Shown here: positions 1 to 63,422 of the stretch, one piece after another
Numbering within the stretch: the first letter of the stretch is position 1
Layout: the number at the start of each line of letters is the position of its first letter
Assembly (NCBI GenBank): GCA_012295275.1
Contig: CM022670.1
Location: forward strand, 17,350,698 to 17,414,697
Length of the DNA stretch: 64,000 nucleotides
Source of the DNA: Chrysomallon squamiferum
Lineage: Eukaryota > Mollusca > Gastropoda > Neomphalida > Peltospiridae
Direction: 5' to 3'
The notes under the pieces: generated by a model
Databases searched by the model: none
What the model saw: the letters and a program-made list of their open reading frames with translations, nothing else
What the model was told of the DNA's origin: nothing
Made by a program: the position numbers and the translations under genes

Positions 1-1099
1 TAGAAAGAATGAACTAACAAATGAATGAATGAATGTTCAATGATACCCCAGCATGAAAAGTAGATTGGCTATTGGGTGTCAGACAGAGGTAAGGTATAGA
101 AAGATTCATTTAATTGCTCTTGAAGCAAAATGACAGAGACAGAAAGAACTACACTCCAGTTCTATTTAGAATCGATGTTTAGAAAATATTTTAATAGAAA
201 CATTTCATATTTCTCTCGTGAGTTAAAAAGGAGTGATATCAGTCAACTCGGATATCATTCATGGACTATGTGTGTTCTGTGACAAAAAACGTGTGAATTG
301 GAAATGGTAATAAAGTTCAAACTCTTCAACATTAAATAAAGTGTTCTCAAGACATCATTGGTAATGGAATTGGCTAGCGGGCCTGTTTGAACAGTAAATA
401 AAACAAGTACATGAGGTGTTGTGGACTGTTGTAGAATACAACATATTATAACTTGTTTACACATGGAAGTCGTTGGTGATTCTCAAAGATTCACATTTAT
501 ATCTGTACGTGACTGGCTTAATACATATCATTGCTAGATGTTAAATGCACTTTTGTTGAGTATTAATTAAGGAAACTGATAATTTCCTATTCCAGACTGC
601 TCTTTAATTAAGAAGAAAGAAAGAAAAAAGCCTTTTATAAAACATTTATATGTTAGAAGTATGAGTACTTTACATTATAGTTTAGTTAGTACATTTTGTC
701 TTTATAATGTTTCATACACGTAATTGGTTTATAAACATAATTTTTTTATATACATAATTTTTTATATACTTAATGCTTAATATACAGTTGACTTTCTTTT
801 CACATGATTTTGTTTATTTATTTGCTTACATTTAACATACAGTTTGACTAATTTATATATTCTTATTTTTAAAATGCAAAATTGTTCAAAATACTACAGA
901 TAAAAAGTCCAATAAAATGTTCAGACTCAAGAGCAGGTATTAAAACTGACTAAAATTAAAGTAACTTCAACATTAATGTTTAATTTCAGGAAATCCAAAG
1001 TAATAAGCAGAAAACACCTTAAGCAGTTTTCATTAATTTTGCTAAATCTGTAATCACTTCCTGAAAGATTCTGATCAATAACACTGACAGTGTTTAGTA

Positions 1100-1421
1100 T
1101 ATTTCTACTTAGACTTGGAAATCTTCTTAAACCCCTTAAATTTTAATACCAAACCCAGAATATATTTATTTCTAGAAAACCATAGACTAGAAAACCTTCT
1201 TAAATTTTTTTATTTTAATACTGAACCTGGACTAAATTTTTATTTAGACTTGAAAATCTTCTAAAAATCTTTAATGTAATACTGAACCCTCGCAAAAAAT
1301 TTATTTAGACTTGGAAACCTTTTTTATTTAAAATCTCTAATTTTAATACTAAAAACAGACTAAATTTCTATTTAGATTATTTCTTAAAAACCTTAAATTT
1401 TTTGAACTGAGCTAAAAACCT
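1100..1421. repeat. Degenerate tandem array, ~63-73-bp unit, 5 copies
   Basis: Units share TATTTAGACTTGGAAA, CTTCTTAAA and TTTTAATACTGAACC segments, starting near 1100, 1163, 1236, 1299 and 1365. Copies are diverged with indels. Confidence 0.75.
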
Positions 1422-2044
1422 TTTCAGTTGTCAATATTGTGACTTATTTAACAAAAGTGCACATGCTTATTTCGCTAACCATCTGATAATAAAATAACAA
1501 GCAGTTTGCCATAATTCCAACAATGAATAAGATAAGGAACTAAGTCTAAAAATAAAAATGAAACTGCTGCTCCATTGTTTGGGTACTGCTTCAGGTATTT
1601 TCAGTTGCATGCTTTCTTTCAATAAATCTATTATTATTTTTCTGAGACAGTGGAAATTGTTTCTTTGATGGACAAAACAAAGGCCAAGTCATGAAAAGGT
1701 AATTTGGAATGTGTTTAACATGGAAATGTTTGTTACTGAGAAATGTCCATCGTGACTTGCAATACAACACCACTGGCATGTCCATACTGAAAGCTCAGAT
1801 CTAACAATTGATGTATGAAGTTATTTAAAACTTGCTCCTGTTAGTTATAAATTAATCAGTGATATACTGGAAACTGTGCATACTGTCTATTATACAAAAC
1901 TTTGTGATAGAAACATATCCAGTAATTAACACTGACAGTTTTAATAATATTATAATACAAACAGCACAATTCCAACAAGGTTTATTACTGAAAATTTGAA
2001 CAAGGACAGTTAGAATGGTTTTAAATCAACCAAAAAGTTAAATT

Positions 2045-2050
2045 TTTATT
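2045..2050 (-). terminator. Candidate NAXD poly(A) signal
   Basis: TTTATT on the plus strand, AATAAA on the minus strand, about 150 nt past the NAXD stop; another copy lies at 1981-1986. In such AT-rich DNA the hexamer is common, so position is the only support. Confidence 0.4.
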
Positions 2051-2199
2051 TATTAATAACACGAAACTGTGATCTGAGTTCTGATATTTCTCAATAAACC
2101 CATTAAAATGGCTGCTGTTGTCACAGGCAACAACTAGAAAATTTTGGATCCTTTTAACAAATAACAGATTTAAATAATTTTAAAGCATCAACTTACCAA

Positions 2200-52507
<50,308 letters not shown>

Positions 52508-54797
52508 TTTAAGGAAAATAAAAACAATTAAAATATTACGACGTCGATATTGACTTATCTCCTCTCCTTTTTACAGAATCAAACGCGGTTTCGGACTGTA
52601 TTATATTTTGGATACGGATGTCTTGTCATATTATGATATTTCTATTACTCATTTATGTAGCTTACAAATTAGTGATTTCTCATTCCAAAAATTATTTTAT
52701 TGGTTATTTACTAGTGAGATTTTGTTACTCATTAATGGCGTATATTTTTGCATATCTAAGTAAAGGAATATTATTAATAAATATGTGTGACAAAGAAAAA
52801 AATAAATAAATAAAGGAAACAAATAATTATATGAAACAGATAATACATTTTGGTTTGCAAAATATTGATCACCAAATCTCTCATATACAAAGCACGCCCT
52901 CTACGATTTGAAACTAAAAATAGAAAAATAATACTGATTTTATGATACTCAATAAAAGTTTAATTCGACCTTCTCATAACGCCGAATTACTACAGAATTC
53001 ATTAAAAAAAACCCAAAAAAAAACAAACAAAAAAAACACATATTTCATGTTTTTATATCATTTTATTTATTATTTTAATATTAATCCTCATTTTCAATTT
53101 TTTTCCTTTTTTACTCTTTCCTTTTTATTTATTATTATTTATTTTTTTGTTCTTACTGTAGCTTTCGGTGGCTCCGTTCTTAAATAATAATAATTAACAT
53201 TGGTAAACCATATGTAGCTTTGAAAGAACTACAGATGTCGAATCGGACGAAGGCCGTACAATTATGGTGAAGATTAGATCAGGAAAAATTAAATGTAGTT
53301 CTACTGCGCATATTATTTACTATAAATGATAAACAGCGACGATACATTATAAACAGATTTTGTAAACGCTTTCTTTTTGGATAAATATAATCTTTGACAT
53401 AACATTTAAAATTTGTCTTTACATTGACTAAAACAATGTGTTTTTAGAAAGTAAACGAACTAGCTCTGTTATTCTTTCTTAATTACTATAAATTTACGCG
53501 AACAACATAAATACGTCTTAATTACGATTGAGTGTGTGTCTATCTCAGTATCTGTGTGCGTATGTGTGTGTGTGTTTTAAAATCCCCCCAAAATTCCAAC
53601 AACAACAAACCAAAACATAAACATTAATTTATTTCATGTTGTAGTTAATTATGTGCTTTTACGATAAACCATTGTTCTCAGTATAAATTACGGGGTTATG
53701 GTTCCTGAATAGTAAGGTAAAGGTCAAATGAAACTTAATTTGGGTACCAGTTCAACTAAAACTGTGTATCAGTGGATTACAGCATGTTTTTCTTTAATTA
53801 TAAACACTAACATATTGTTAACCTTTATTATAATATGAATATTCTCTGTGTTTACAGCGGGAATTTCATTTACCACTGTTATTGTCTATGAGAAAAAAAT
53901 TATTTAAAAAATAATAATAATAAAAATAAAAAAAAAAAATTAAAAAAAATTTTATTCGCTTTGGAAGAAACTTAGAAAGGTTCATTTTTTTATCTTTTAA
54001 TATTTATTTATTTATTTTAATATTTTTAATAAATTTTATTTAGATAACGATACTGGCTAGTCTTAATAATTATATTTCATACATTTAAGTATTGGAAGTA
54101 ACAAGGAACTGGATAAGGATACTTTTGTTTATGAGCTTCGTTTTAGCCGAGCTACAAATTGTACAATAATTACTGAGAAATTCTGATCATTATTTACATT
54201 GTGACTGTCAGTGTCACTGCTCGTTCATTTATTAGTGATTAGAAAGTTCGTTTTTATTATTTTATAATTATTTAGTATCGATTTTGTTATCTAATGAAAA
54301 TGAACTGAAAAAAACACCATCAAATAATGGCACATACTTTTTAATAGTAACATATTAGAAATTAAAATAAATAAATGTTAGTATCTATCAAAATTTTAAT
54401 CTTTAACTAGGGACAAATTAGAAGATCAACGTACAAATTGTTATCAATGCCCAAATATATTTTAGCAGTACAGTTTTATTGGTAACCTTCATTGTTAACT
54501 AAGATTATTTGACAAAAATGGATTCAAACTTTATTTAGACTATTTCTTTTTATTATTATATATACCCATCAACTTTGTCCAGTTATAACTAATCATTTGT
54601 AAACTAAAACGAAAGTTTAAAAAAGTAACAAAATAAATAAATAAAAAGTAAAAAAAAAAAAAAACGTTTTGTTCTTTTCAGGTTATACATTTTGTGAAAC
54701 ATTAAAAGCCATTATTCAATAATTTATTGGTTTGACATTTTCCAAAATTTAAAACCTTACATGTGAGAGGTGGTTTATAGAACTGAACATTTGTTAA
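52508..54797. promoter_or_regulatory. Divergent NAXD / EIF2B3 promoter region
   Basis: About 2.3 kb lie between the two start codons on opposite strands, so the promoters must be here. CpG-containing, less AT-biased stretches occur near 52540-52620 (next to NAXD exon 1) and 53200-53290. An acceptor-like sequence ending at 54681 suggests the EIF2B3 transcript starts further upstream with a 5' UTR intron. No TATA box can be told from the AT-rich background. Confidence 0.55.
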
Positions 54798-57700
54798 ATG
54801 ATGGAGTTTCAAGCTGTTGTGATGGCTGCAGGGACTGGCTCTAGAATGACAGATCTCACCTCTCGCTGTCCAAAAGCTTTGCTTCCAGTTGGAAATTACC
54901 CTTTGCTGTGGTATCCAGTGAATGCTCTGGAAAGAGCTGGATTTGAAGGTATTTGAAGCTATTTGAAGCTGGATCAGATCAGTATACTGGCTTTAGACTT
55001 TGTTATTATCATTACATATTATAACTTGTGAACTTGAGGGTTATAGTTTAAGATTTATTTGCTGTTTTAAATTGTAGAGACCTTTTTTTCTTTTTTACAC
55101 AAAAATATATCAGAAAATGAAAATATATTAGTATTACTAAAATAGAGCTTAAATAAAGCAAGCTGAAAAAACAAATGTTAAATATAAAAATTATTTTATT
55201 ATTGTTAAATTTTCATTACTCTTGTCTACTTATATGTCAAATATACTAGAAAATAAAAATATATTAATATTACTAAAATAAAGATTATAAGTCTATTTAA
55301 ACTGGTAGATTTGGTGAAGAAATAAACACCTTCAATATAATAATTATACTGTTAAATTTTTATTAATCAGTTATTATAATTAATATTATTATTAGTGTTT
55401 TGGGTTTTTTCTTCTTTTTTTTACAGAGATTATAGTGATAGTGCTGGAATCTTTTGCTGGAGAAGCACAAAGGCTGCTATATGAAGTGTGTGATGTTAAA
55501 ATTAAGATTGACTTTGTTTCTATACCTGACAGTGACTACCTTGGCACTGCAGACTCACTTCGCTTAATCAAGGACAAAATCAAGGTATATTCATATGATC
55601 TTATTTAAATAGAAAACATTATTTTAATATTTTATGAAATTCTAAAACAACACATTTACTTATTTTTTATGTGTGTTATTCATGACAAATTTGACCAGTT
55701 ACATTTTTAAGTCACAGAATTTATTTTTTTAGAATTAAATAAAAAAGATAAAATATTTTGTTATTTCTTAGTAACAATTCATGTAGCTGCATAAAAAAAC
55801 ACATAGAAAGTAAACCCACACTAATTTAATATGCATAGTAAATAATATTGGCTTGCATGATTAAATATTCAGATTTTTGAAATCATTCACATCCTCATAT
55901 TAATTAACATTCTTATTTATCAACTATTTCATAAACAGAAAAGTTTAAAGCATTTTTTCCCATATTTTTGCATGCACCTGTCAAATTAATCACCACCAAA
56001 GATGACAGATAAATTTATTATTTAGACTGTATTTATTTTTGTTGCATTGTGATTGTCATATATTGTTTGAACCCTGTCACTGAATACAAAATAGTGCCAT
56101 AATGCCCTGAAACCTACAGTTGTCATAACTACATAGACACAATGCAAGTTTATCTTTTCAAAGAACAGCAGTTTGGAATTCAGTCATCTGTGTTAGGTGT
56201 GTGCTTTTTGCACAATTATATGTCATTCAAGGAGATAAGCATTCACAGATTGTGTAAATTGTATGTATTCCTGTTGTCACATTAGACCTTAGAAACACAC
56301 TCAGTGAGATGTTGCTATGATTTATATATTATATTGAAATGACAGCTGGCTGGAATGACCAACGATAGTGTAATTTCATGGTAATTTGTTTGTTTTATAT
56401 TAGTAAATCTATTTAATATCTATAGACAGATGTTCTGATCGTGAGCTGTGATCTGATATCTGACATCAGTTTACACCAGATAGCTAACATCCACCGTGCT
56501 TACGATTCATCAGTTACCATGTTGTTATCTCCACTTCCTGAACAATATGCTGATGTGCCAGCCCCTGGGGTGAAATCAAGAAAGAAAGCAGGTTGTTCCA
56601 TATGTACATTATATTTTTGTAAATAGCAGATCTATTTTTTGGTTACATCTTAAATAATGATGAATTGTGATGATAATAAATTATTAACAAGTCACATTGC
56701 CACTGTTCTATTGTTTTTTAGATGCATTAGAATTATCTGCTCAAGTTTATTTCCATTTAAATTTTAAATAATTAACTTTTCAGCTGACTTCATTTTCTTA
56801 TCTTTAAAATTCTTTTCAGTGTACTTATTCCGAAGTATAAATTTTTTCTACATCAGCTTTTCTAAAAAAAAATAATTCTTAAACTCAAGTACAGCTGTGT
56901 TCATTTCAGAGAGGGATTTTATTGGATTTGATGAAAGTGGGAAAAGAATTTTGTTTTTGACATCTGAAGCAGATTTAGAGGAAAATGTTACATTTCACAA
57001 GTCTCTTCTTAAAAAGTGAGTGAAAAGTCTGAACAATTATATATGTTAATAAGAGTAAATCGTAAGTAATAATAAAGATTTTCTTTAAAACACTAATTAT
57101 TTGAAAAAACCCATCATTATTAACTTTGCTTCATATAAAATAATAGTAACATTTGTGTAAAACTTTGTTTTCCAGACATCCGTATATTAACATCAGATCT
57201 CGACTTACTGACTGTCATCTGTACTTGATGAAGAATTGGGTGGTTAACTTTGCTGCTGAAAATAAGTAAATATCCACTTTCTCATCTTTTCTTAATGTTT
57301 TTTCTTTTAATTTGTGCTAATGGATGCATCTGCACCACATATAAATATTCCTGTTTTAAACCTATGAATGATGTGATATATTCTAATAAAAATTAAAAAT
57401 CATTATGGATATGCATCTCTGTTTATTTTTGTATTCCTGTATTTTAGCTACATTTTGAAATGGTATCTTTTGATGTTAGATAAATAATGATGTTAATGAT
57501 ATTTTGTTTCAGTAATATTCATTTAGAAAACATTTAAATATGTGGGGTTTTTTTCTTTTGCTTTTATCGTTTGCAGAAAAATCTCCACACTCAAAGGTGA
57601 ATTAATTCCATATTTGGTGAAAAAACAGTTTTCTAAATCAAAACCTCAGGATGTACCACTCCTTGATGCTTCAGTTGTTTCTGCAGATACGAAGTCAGGT

Positions 57701-59620
57701 TTGCTATGTTTCATTTATCAGTTTTCAATTAACAAAAACTAAAGATGAAGGTAGATACTGTTGTGTTATGTCTAATAGCCTTTATAGTGCTAAACTTATT
57801 GATAACATTGTTAAAATGTGTTTTTTCAGATATTCATAGTTTTACTTGTGAAGATCAGCTGACATTAATGGTAAGGACTCTGTCAACATGGATAGACCAT
57901 GAAGGTGACATGGCAGAATGTTTCCATGGTGATAATATACGATGTTATGCTTACATCCAAGAAGAAGGTTTCTGTGTTCGTGTAAACACACTTGGAACAT
58001 ATTGTGAAGCAAACAGACAGGTTTTCTATATTTAATTACATTTCTGTTAATAAATTCCCAAGATATTTTAGGTTCATTCAATTTTTTGTGTTGTATTTTA
58101 TCACAAAAAGCAGTAGTTTATGCTCTTTAATCAGATGTCTTTAATCATTTTATTTGTCTTACATTTTTCAAAATGTCATTTTAAAATGATTTTAATATAT
58201 TCAACTTCATATTGTATTCTTGAGAAATTTATGTAATAAATAAATTGTTTCTTCCACAATAAAAGTATACAGAAATCTCACTATTCATTTATTGATAAAA
58301 ATTAGCTGTGTAATAATACTTTGAGCAAATCATAACTAAACTTATGCAGAGATTAATACTGTACAGTTACAATTTGTATTATGATATGGATATTTGGACT
58401 GTGTCACTTTTATTTCAGATTCCCAGACTTTTGAGTGTGCTGGCACCAAACAAGGATATTAGCAATATTCACCCATCAACAACAATCAAAGAAAAGTCTC
58501 AGGTTAGTGGGAAACATTTCCAGTAATAAAAAAGTTTACAAGAAAGTTAACATGTTTAAGCAAATTGTATTTTCCTGGATTGACTGATAAAACAAATGTC
58601 CATCTAAACTGTTTTTTCATTAATGTTGTTTCCTCTTTCCTTTAAAATAAACTAGAATAAAATAAACTATTTGATTAAATTTCCCAAACATTCATTTATG
58701 AAACATAACAAGAATGAGCATTAGAAAAAATGGGATTAACATTACCAGAATTATTTTTCAGATAGGTAATGACTGCCTAGTCAATGAAGGTGTATCAATT
58801 GGAGAACGTGTGTCAGTAAAACGGTCAGTAATTGGGAGACACTGTATCTTAGGAGACAAGGTCAAGGTTGCCAATTCTATTATAATGGATCATGTTTCAA
58901 TTCGAGAAGGGTAAATAACTATTATTCTCAAAGTTTTATGACAAAACTAAAAGCTACATACATTTGTTTTTACGTCTACAACATTCTTTGTTGTGTGTGC
59001 ATGCATGCTTATTTTGTTTATTATTACCTGTAAAGTTTCAAGTAAGTTACTTACATTGAAGTCTTTAAAATAAATGTTATTTACTGTAAAAGGACTTAAA
59101 TGTAACAAGTTTTCAGGGGCTTTTTAATAAAACAAACAAGTTCTGTGTATTATTTGTCTGCACATTATTTAAATTTTTTGTACACAATATGTTTTCAACA
59201 AATATCAAAGGATAACAAGTATTGACATATGTGTACCTTTTTTTTCCCAGGTCAACAATTACTGGGAGTATAATCTGTGACAGAGCAACTATTAGTGATA
59301 AGTGTGAACTTAAAGACTGCATTGTTGGCCATTCTCAAACAATTATTACTATGGGTATGTTGCAATTGAAACTTTTTAAACAAAATTTTAGTTCAACATT
59401 GTGTGTGAATGAAATGTTTTATTTATTTTTAAATTTTGATATGTATCAGATTTAACAGTAGATTGACATCTAAAGAATATTTTTATCTGTAAAATATATA
59501 AAGATCTTTTTCCATTTTATGTGGATATCAATTTTTAACAACAATTTTTATATTTCATATTTTGCAGGAAAATTTACAAATGAAGCCATAATTGATGTTG
59601 ACAAGATGATGGAAATATGA
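54798..59620 (+). CDS. EIF2B3: Translation initiation factor eIF2B subunit gamma, 11 exons
   Basis: Part of the catalytic gamma-epsilon subcomplex of eIF2B, which exchanges GDP for GTP on eIF2 in the cytosol. Exons: 54798-54948, 55427-55584, 56426-56591, 56910-57015, 57176-57265, 57577-57698, 57830-58020, 58419-58502, 58762-58910, 59251-59354, 59568-59620. All junctions are GT-AG, phases agree, and the total is 1374 nt (457 aa), against about 452 in human. The N-terminus [20 protein letters not shown] is the nucleotidyltransferase-like signature, followed by [36 protein letters not shown] and RDFIGFD. Residues from about 357 to 440 are hexapeptide left-handed beta-helix repeats ([41 protein letters not shown]). 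The C-terminus MMEI matches the family ending. Two adjacent in-frame ATGs exist; 54801 gives the conserved MEFQ start, 54798 is met first by scanning. A strong acceptor-like sequence at 54665-54681 suggests a spliced 5' UTR. Confidence 0.97.
55100..55290. repeat. Direct duplication in EIF2B3 intron 1
   Basis: Two diverged copies about 140 bp apart share GAAAATAAAAATATATTA and TATTACTAAAATARAG, starting near 55105 and 55243. Confidence 0.7.
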
Positions 59621-59642
59621 AACATATAAATTGAGTTCAGAA

Positions 59643-59648
59643 AATAAA
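59643..59648 (+). terminator. Candidate EIF2B3 poly(A) signal
   Basis: AATAAA 23 nt after the EIF2B3 stop, repeated at once as AATAAATAAATAA. It would give a very short 3' UTR and no overlap with the convergent SAM-domain gene. Confidence 0.45.
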
Positions 59649-60239
59649 TAAATAATTTTATTTGAAAAAAATAATATTTTTACAAAGATCTGACATTCAG
59701 AAGAAAAGATTACATATGGTCAAATGAAGAAAAGGCTGATAAAAGTAAAAAAAAATATCTGAAAAACAGAATATGGTAAAAAAACATTTTTTATTCATAT
59801 CTTTATTTTGAAAAACAAAAACACATTCTTTCAGAATCATTTTAATATGAAAATAAAGGTAATAATGAAAAAACAAATTCAGAAATACAAACCTGTGAAA
59901 CAAAATTTTTTATGTAATGAAAAACAAAGATGATTGAAGTAAATATGTTGGTTTTGAAATAAAAACAACACATCTTTCAGCAAATTGGAAACAAACATAT
60001 AACATTTATAGAAACCTAGTATATGTTTTAATGTTTACTTTGCAATAATAAAATTTTTTTTAAAACCCACAAAAAAACAACAACACAATTCCACATGATA
60101 GCTGGCTGTAAAAACCTCTAAAAAATACTGATAGTTAAATAAACAAATGTGAAACAAAACATTTTTATTATTGTTTGATTTTAGAATAATTTTAAATTGT
60201 TTTGGCCTCAATTTTAAATCATATTTTAACAAGACAATC

Positions 60240-60245
60240 TTTATT
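60240..60245 (-). terminator. Candidate poly(A) signal of SAM-domain gene
   Basis: AATAAA on the minus strand about 311 nt after the stop, and the first good hexamer I see downstream. Confidence 0.3.
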
Positions 60246-60555
60246 TTTGTTCGTGTCAACAAATAAATTTTAATTCAGTACTATATACTGACAATAATAT
60301 CTCTTTATAATATCTGGGGTTTTTAGATAAGGAAATTTTATGCAATTGTAATGGAAGTTAGCCGAGATGTATTTTAAACTACATATGTAAAATTTCAAGG
60401 CTGTGTCAGTAGTATTACTGAATTAGATAATTAAAAATAAAATAAAGAATATAAACTGCAAATGCTAGTGAATTAATGAGTTACTGAGTTGTGTCACTGA
60501 AACACAAATGTCTTCAGCTAGTCTTACATATACAAAAATTCAGAAACCTTGTTAA

Positions 60556-62192
60556 CTATTTGAACTGTGATATTCCTGGAGATGTATTATGTGGTAATAT
60601 CAAGCAGTGATTGGATAGAGGTGGTTGCCATTTGGGATGTGGATACTCCTGCAAAAATTTTTGGAAAGACATACTATCTATTTTTTTCCCTCTTGAACTT
60701 TTCTTTTCCAGATACATTCCTGTAAATTAAACATTATTTTAAAGTTGTTAAATATATACTTATTACAGAAATATGTTCTGTATATGTGTGTGGATAGATA
60801 GATATATAGATGCTGAAAATTATTACTGTAAAGAATTTATGTCTATTGAACATTTAACTCCTTCTTTATCTCTCTGAATAATTACTTTTAGAACTAAACA
60901 TTTTATTCTTGGCACTAGTATTTAATTTAAAAATCATATTAGTAATTTAATTTTGTATCAAGTAAGCTAATTAATACAAGTAGTTACAAACCTAGCTCAT
61001 TTCTAGGTGCTAATGAAATACTTCGTTTACAGTCTGGCTCTTCTAGTGTAAGCAGATCCCTGATGCTCTTGGATATGATCTTAGAAACAGAAAATTTTCT
61101 TTCATGAATCTCATAAAACGGACAGTTTTTGCAAAATACTCGTACAAAATAGCATAAAATTTTGAATTAATGAAAAAAAAATCAAACTAATTTTTTTATG
61201 TTTGTACTGTAATTCCATTTATATGTAATATTTATAATTTATTAATAAATGGAAATGAATATGTGCCAATCCTAAATTAATTGTGTGAATGGTTTTCTAA
61301 ACTTACCTTAATATGTTCAAAATCATTTACTCCTATTCTAGGAAATGCAGATGCTTCAACGGTTATTAGACGTCTTCCATCAATCAGATTGTTTATAAAA
61401 CAGTCCTTCAATTTAAAAAAAATTAAATAAATAAAGAAAAAAGGATAAATTTAAACCATGTTTTATAATGTTATAGTTACATTTATGTGTAATACACACA
61501 CATATACACATTCTATGGCTAGTCACTTCATTCAGAAAAAATATTAAATGTAAATATACTTCAACCGTATTTAAAAATAAATAAATTAACGATCCATACT
61601 GACATATCTAATTTTTTTGTCGGAATCTAAATAACGGTGACAAGATTCTGATTTTAATAATATTTTGCACAAATAAATATCTGATTTAGATGAACAAAAA
61701 ATTTCGAAGTGAGAGATACTCACCTTTTGTTTTTCATCTAAATTATTATCATGATTATGTAAAACTAATTTTTGTTGGAAAAGTTAGATTAATTGTAGAA
61801 CACAATATAAAAATATTCGAAAGCGAAACGGAGGAAAATACATGTGTTGTTACTAAAATGGTTTTTATTTCGGAAATTTTAGAAACGGACGAACTACAAC
61901 ACTATTTAGGGATATTATGCATGTCACTGGATACAAGCGCCAGCATGGACATATGATGAAAAGTACGATTTCATATATAATTATAATGATTATGATGATT
62001 GTCGTCAGAAACTGAATATTTATTTTAGTTATGTGTAATTTCGATACTGTTACATGACTGAATAATTACCTTATATTGGGGAAATCCGAGATCTTGGATC
62101 CAATCTGCAACTTGATCACAAGACCAAAACAAAGCTTTTGGAACAATCTCATCTTTAAAATCCTCGAGTTCGCTGGCAGTGTGCGCAGACAT
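60556..62192 (-). CDS. SAM-domain protein, SAMD15-like, 4 exons
   Basis: Exons in transcript order: 62192-62070, 61405-61307, 61079-60992, 60719-60556; GT-AG introns, matching phases, 474 nt, 157 aa. Residues about 21-85 form a sterile alpha motif: WSCDQVADWIQDLGFPQY, then DCFINNLIDGRRLITV, then FPRIGVNDFEHIK and SIRDLL. The sequence after the SAM domain (EEPDCKRSISLAPRNELGMY, then LEKKS and SFQKFL) resembles what I recall of the SAMD15 C-terminus, where a KRSISL block is followed by a GLYLEQK-like block. Vertebrate SAMD15 is much longer; here the protein starts about 20 residues before the SAM domain, so either the long acidic N-terminus is absent in this lineage or upstream exons were missed. 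SAM domains mediate protein-protein or RNA contacts; the role here is unknown. Tail-to-tail with EIF2B3, 935 bp between stops. Confidence 0.8.
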
Positions 62193-63422
62193 ATTGTTTT
62201 TATTGTTGCCAAGCTTAGCCTCGAATTTTAGTGCCTTTCGAACAAACAGGAAGATAGAAACAACAAGTAAATCGGATATGTTCGGACAATCTCGTTAACT
62301 AATCGCATTATTAGATCAAGTTCTATTTCGTGTCAATTTTTTTTTAAATTATTCTCTCTTTTTTGTTGTTTTTTTGCTCATTTTTTTAAACAAAAAATAT
62401 TATAAAAGAATCACTTTAAAGTGTTATATAATCATTTGTTGTACTTGTCGTTAAAGATCCACAATCCAGAAATATAACAAATGTTTTGAGAAGTTCAGAT
62501 TTACAGAATAGCAAAACGAACGAACAAACAAACAAAACAAAACCAAAAAAACACCTAGTGTTTCCTGGTTTATAAATAGTAACATTATTTTATCAAAATT
62601 TGCAAGTTGCTTTGAGACTTCACATCAATTAGAGAACTTGGTTCCTGTTGTAGAAGATATACACCTACATGTACAACCGTGATAAAAGTAAACAACAGTA
62701 ATAAATATATAAATTATAAAAAAGTAAAAAATCAAGAGTTCTCAAAAAAAAAAAAAATAATAATAATAATAATAATAAATATATAAATAAATAAATAATG
62801 TTAAAATAATAATTATAATAAATATATATATATATATATATAAAAAAAAAAAAAAAAAAAAAAATCCAGATAAAAAGATCCACAGTTAAAAGTCAACTAT
62901 TGTTTTTCCCATGCTGAAAACCATCTTAGACTACTTAATTATACTGTATAATCTTCATTCACCACTGTCATTTACAATCTGATAAATGTGGTCATTTTGT
63001 TTTTTATTTATCTATGGGTGTATGAATATACAAGCTTATTCCATCACACCCTATTTTCATTATCAGATTAGCATTATTTATTAAGATAAATTTTGTATTC
63101 ACATATAAAATTAACTTAAATGCTTTTTAACAAGACTATTGATAAAAACAACAAAATGTGGACAATACAAATTTTCATTAGACCATTTATTTGTGCCAGC
63201 ATACACATAGATGTTCGTGTTTGTGTGTTTGCAATTAGGGTTGTAAAGTCAAGTTTATACATGTATACATTTCTCCACATCTGATGTTCATATAGATCTA
63301 TTTGTATGTCTATCTGTCAGAATCTGATGTGTGTATGGATGTATTTGTATGTCTACAAATGTTTCTGTGTGTGATTTATGTTTATGGATATATTTAAATG
63401 ACTATGTGACTGTATTTGTTTT
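62193..63422. other. Intergenic region right of the SAM-domain gene
   Basis: The first 100 bases (62193-62300) are CpG-richer and probably include the SAM-domain gene promoter and 5' UTR. At 62750-62864 lie (AAT)n, (AT)n and a run of 22 A. From 63180 to 63420 there is TG-rich degenerate sequence. No gene seen. Confidence 0.5.

Larger units (their letters stand above)
1..2199. other. 3' flank / 3' UTR of NAXD
   Basis: No coding exon is visible on either strand. The proximal part should be NAXD 3' UTR or its intron. A degenerate tandem array occupies 1100-1421. The remainder is AT-rich and unremarkable. Confidence 0.6.

Noticed and set aside
52618-52809. 63-codon hydrophobic plus-strand frame between NAXD and EIF2B3
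   Set aside because: Hydrophobicity follows from AT-rich codons; no conserved pattern and no splice context.
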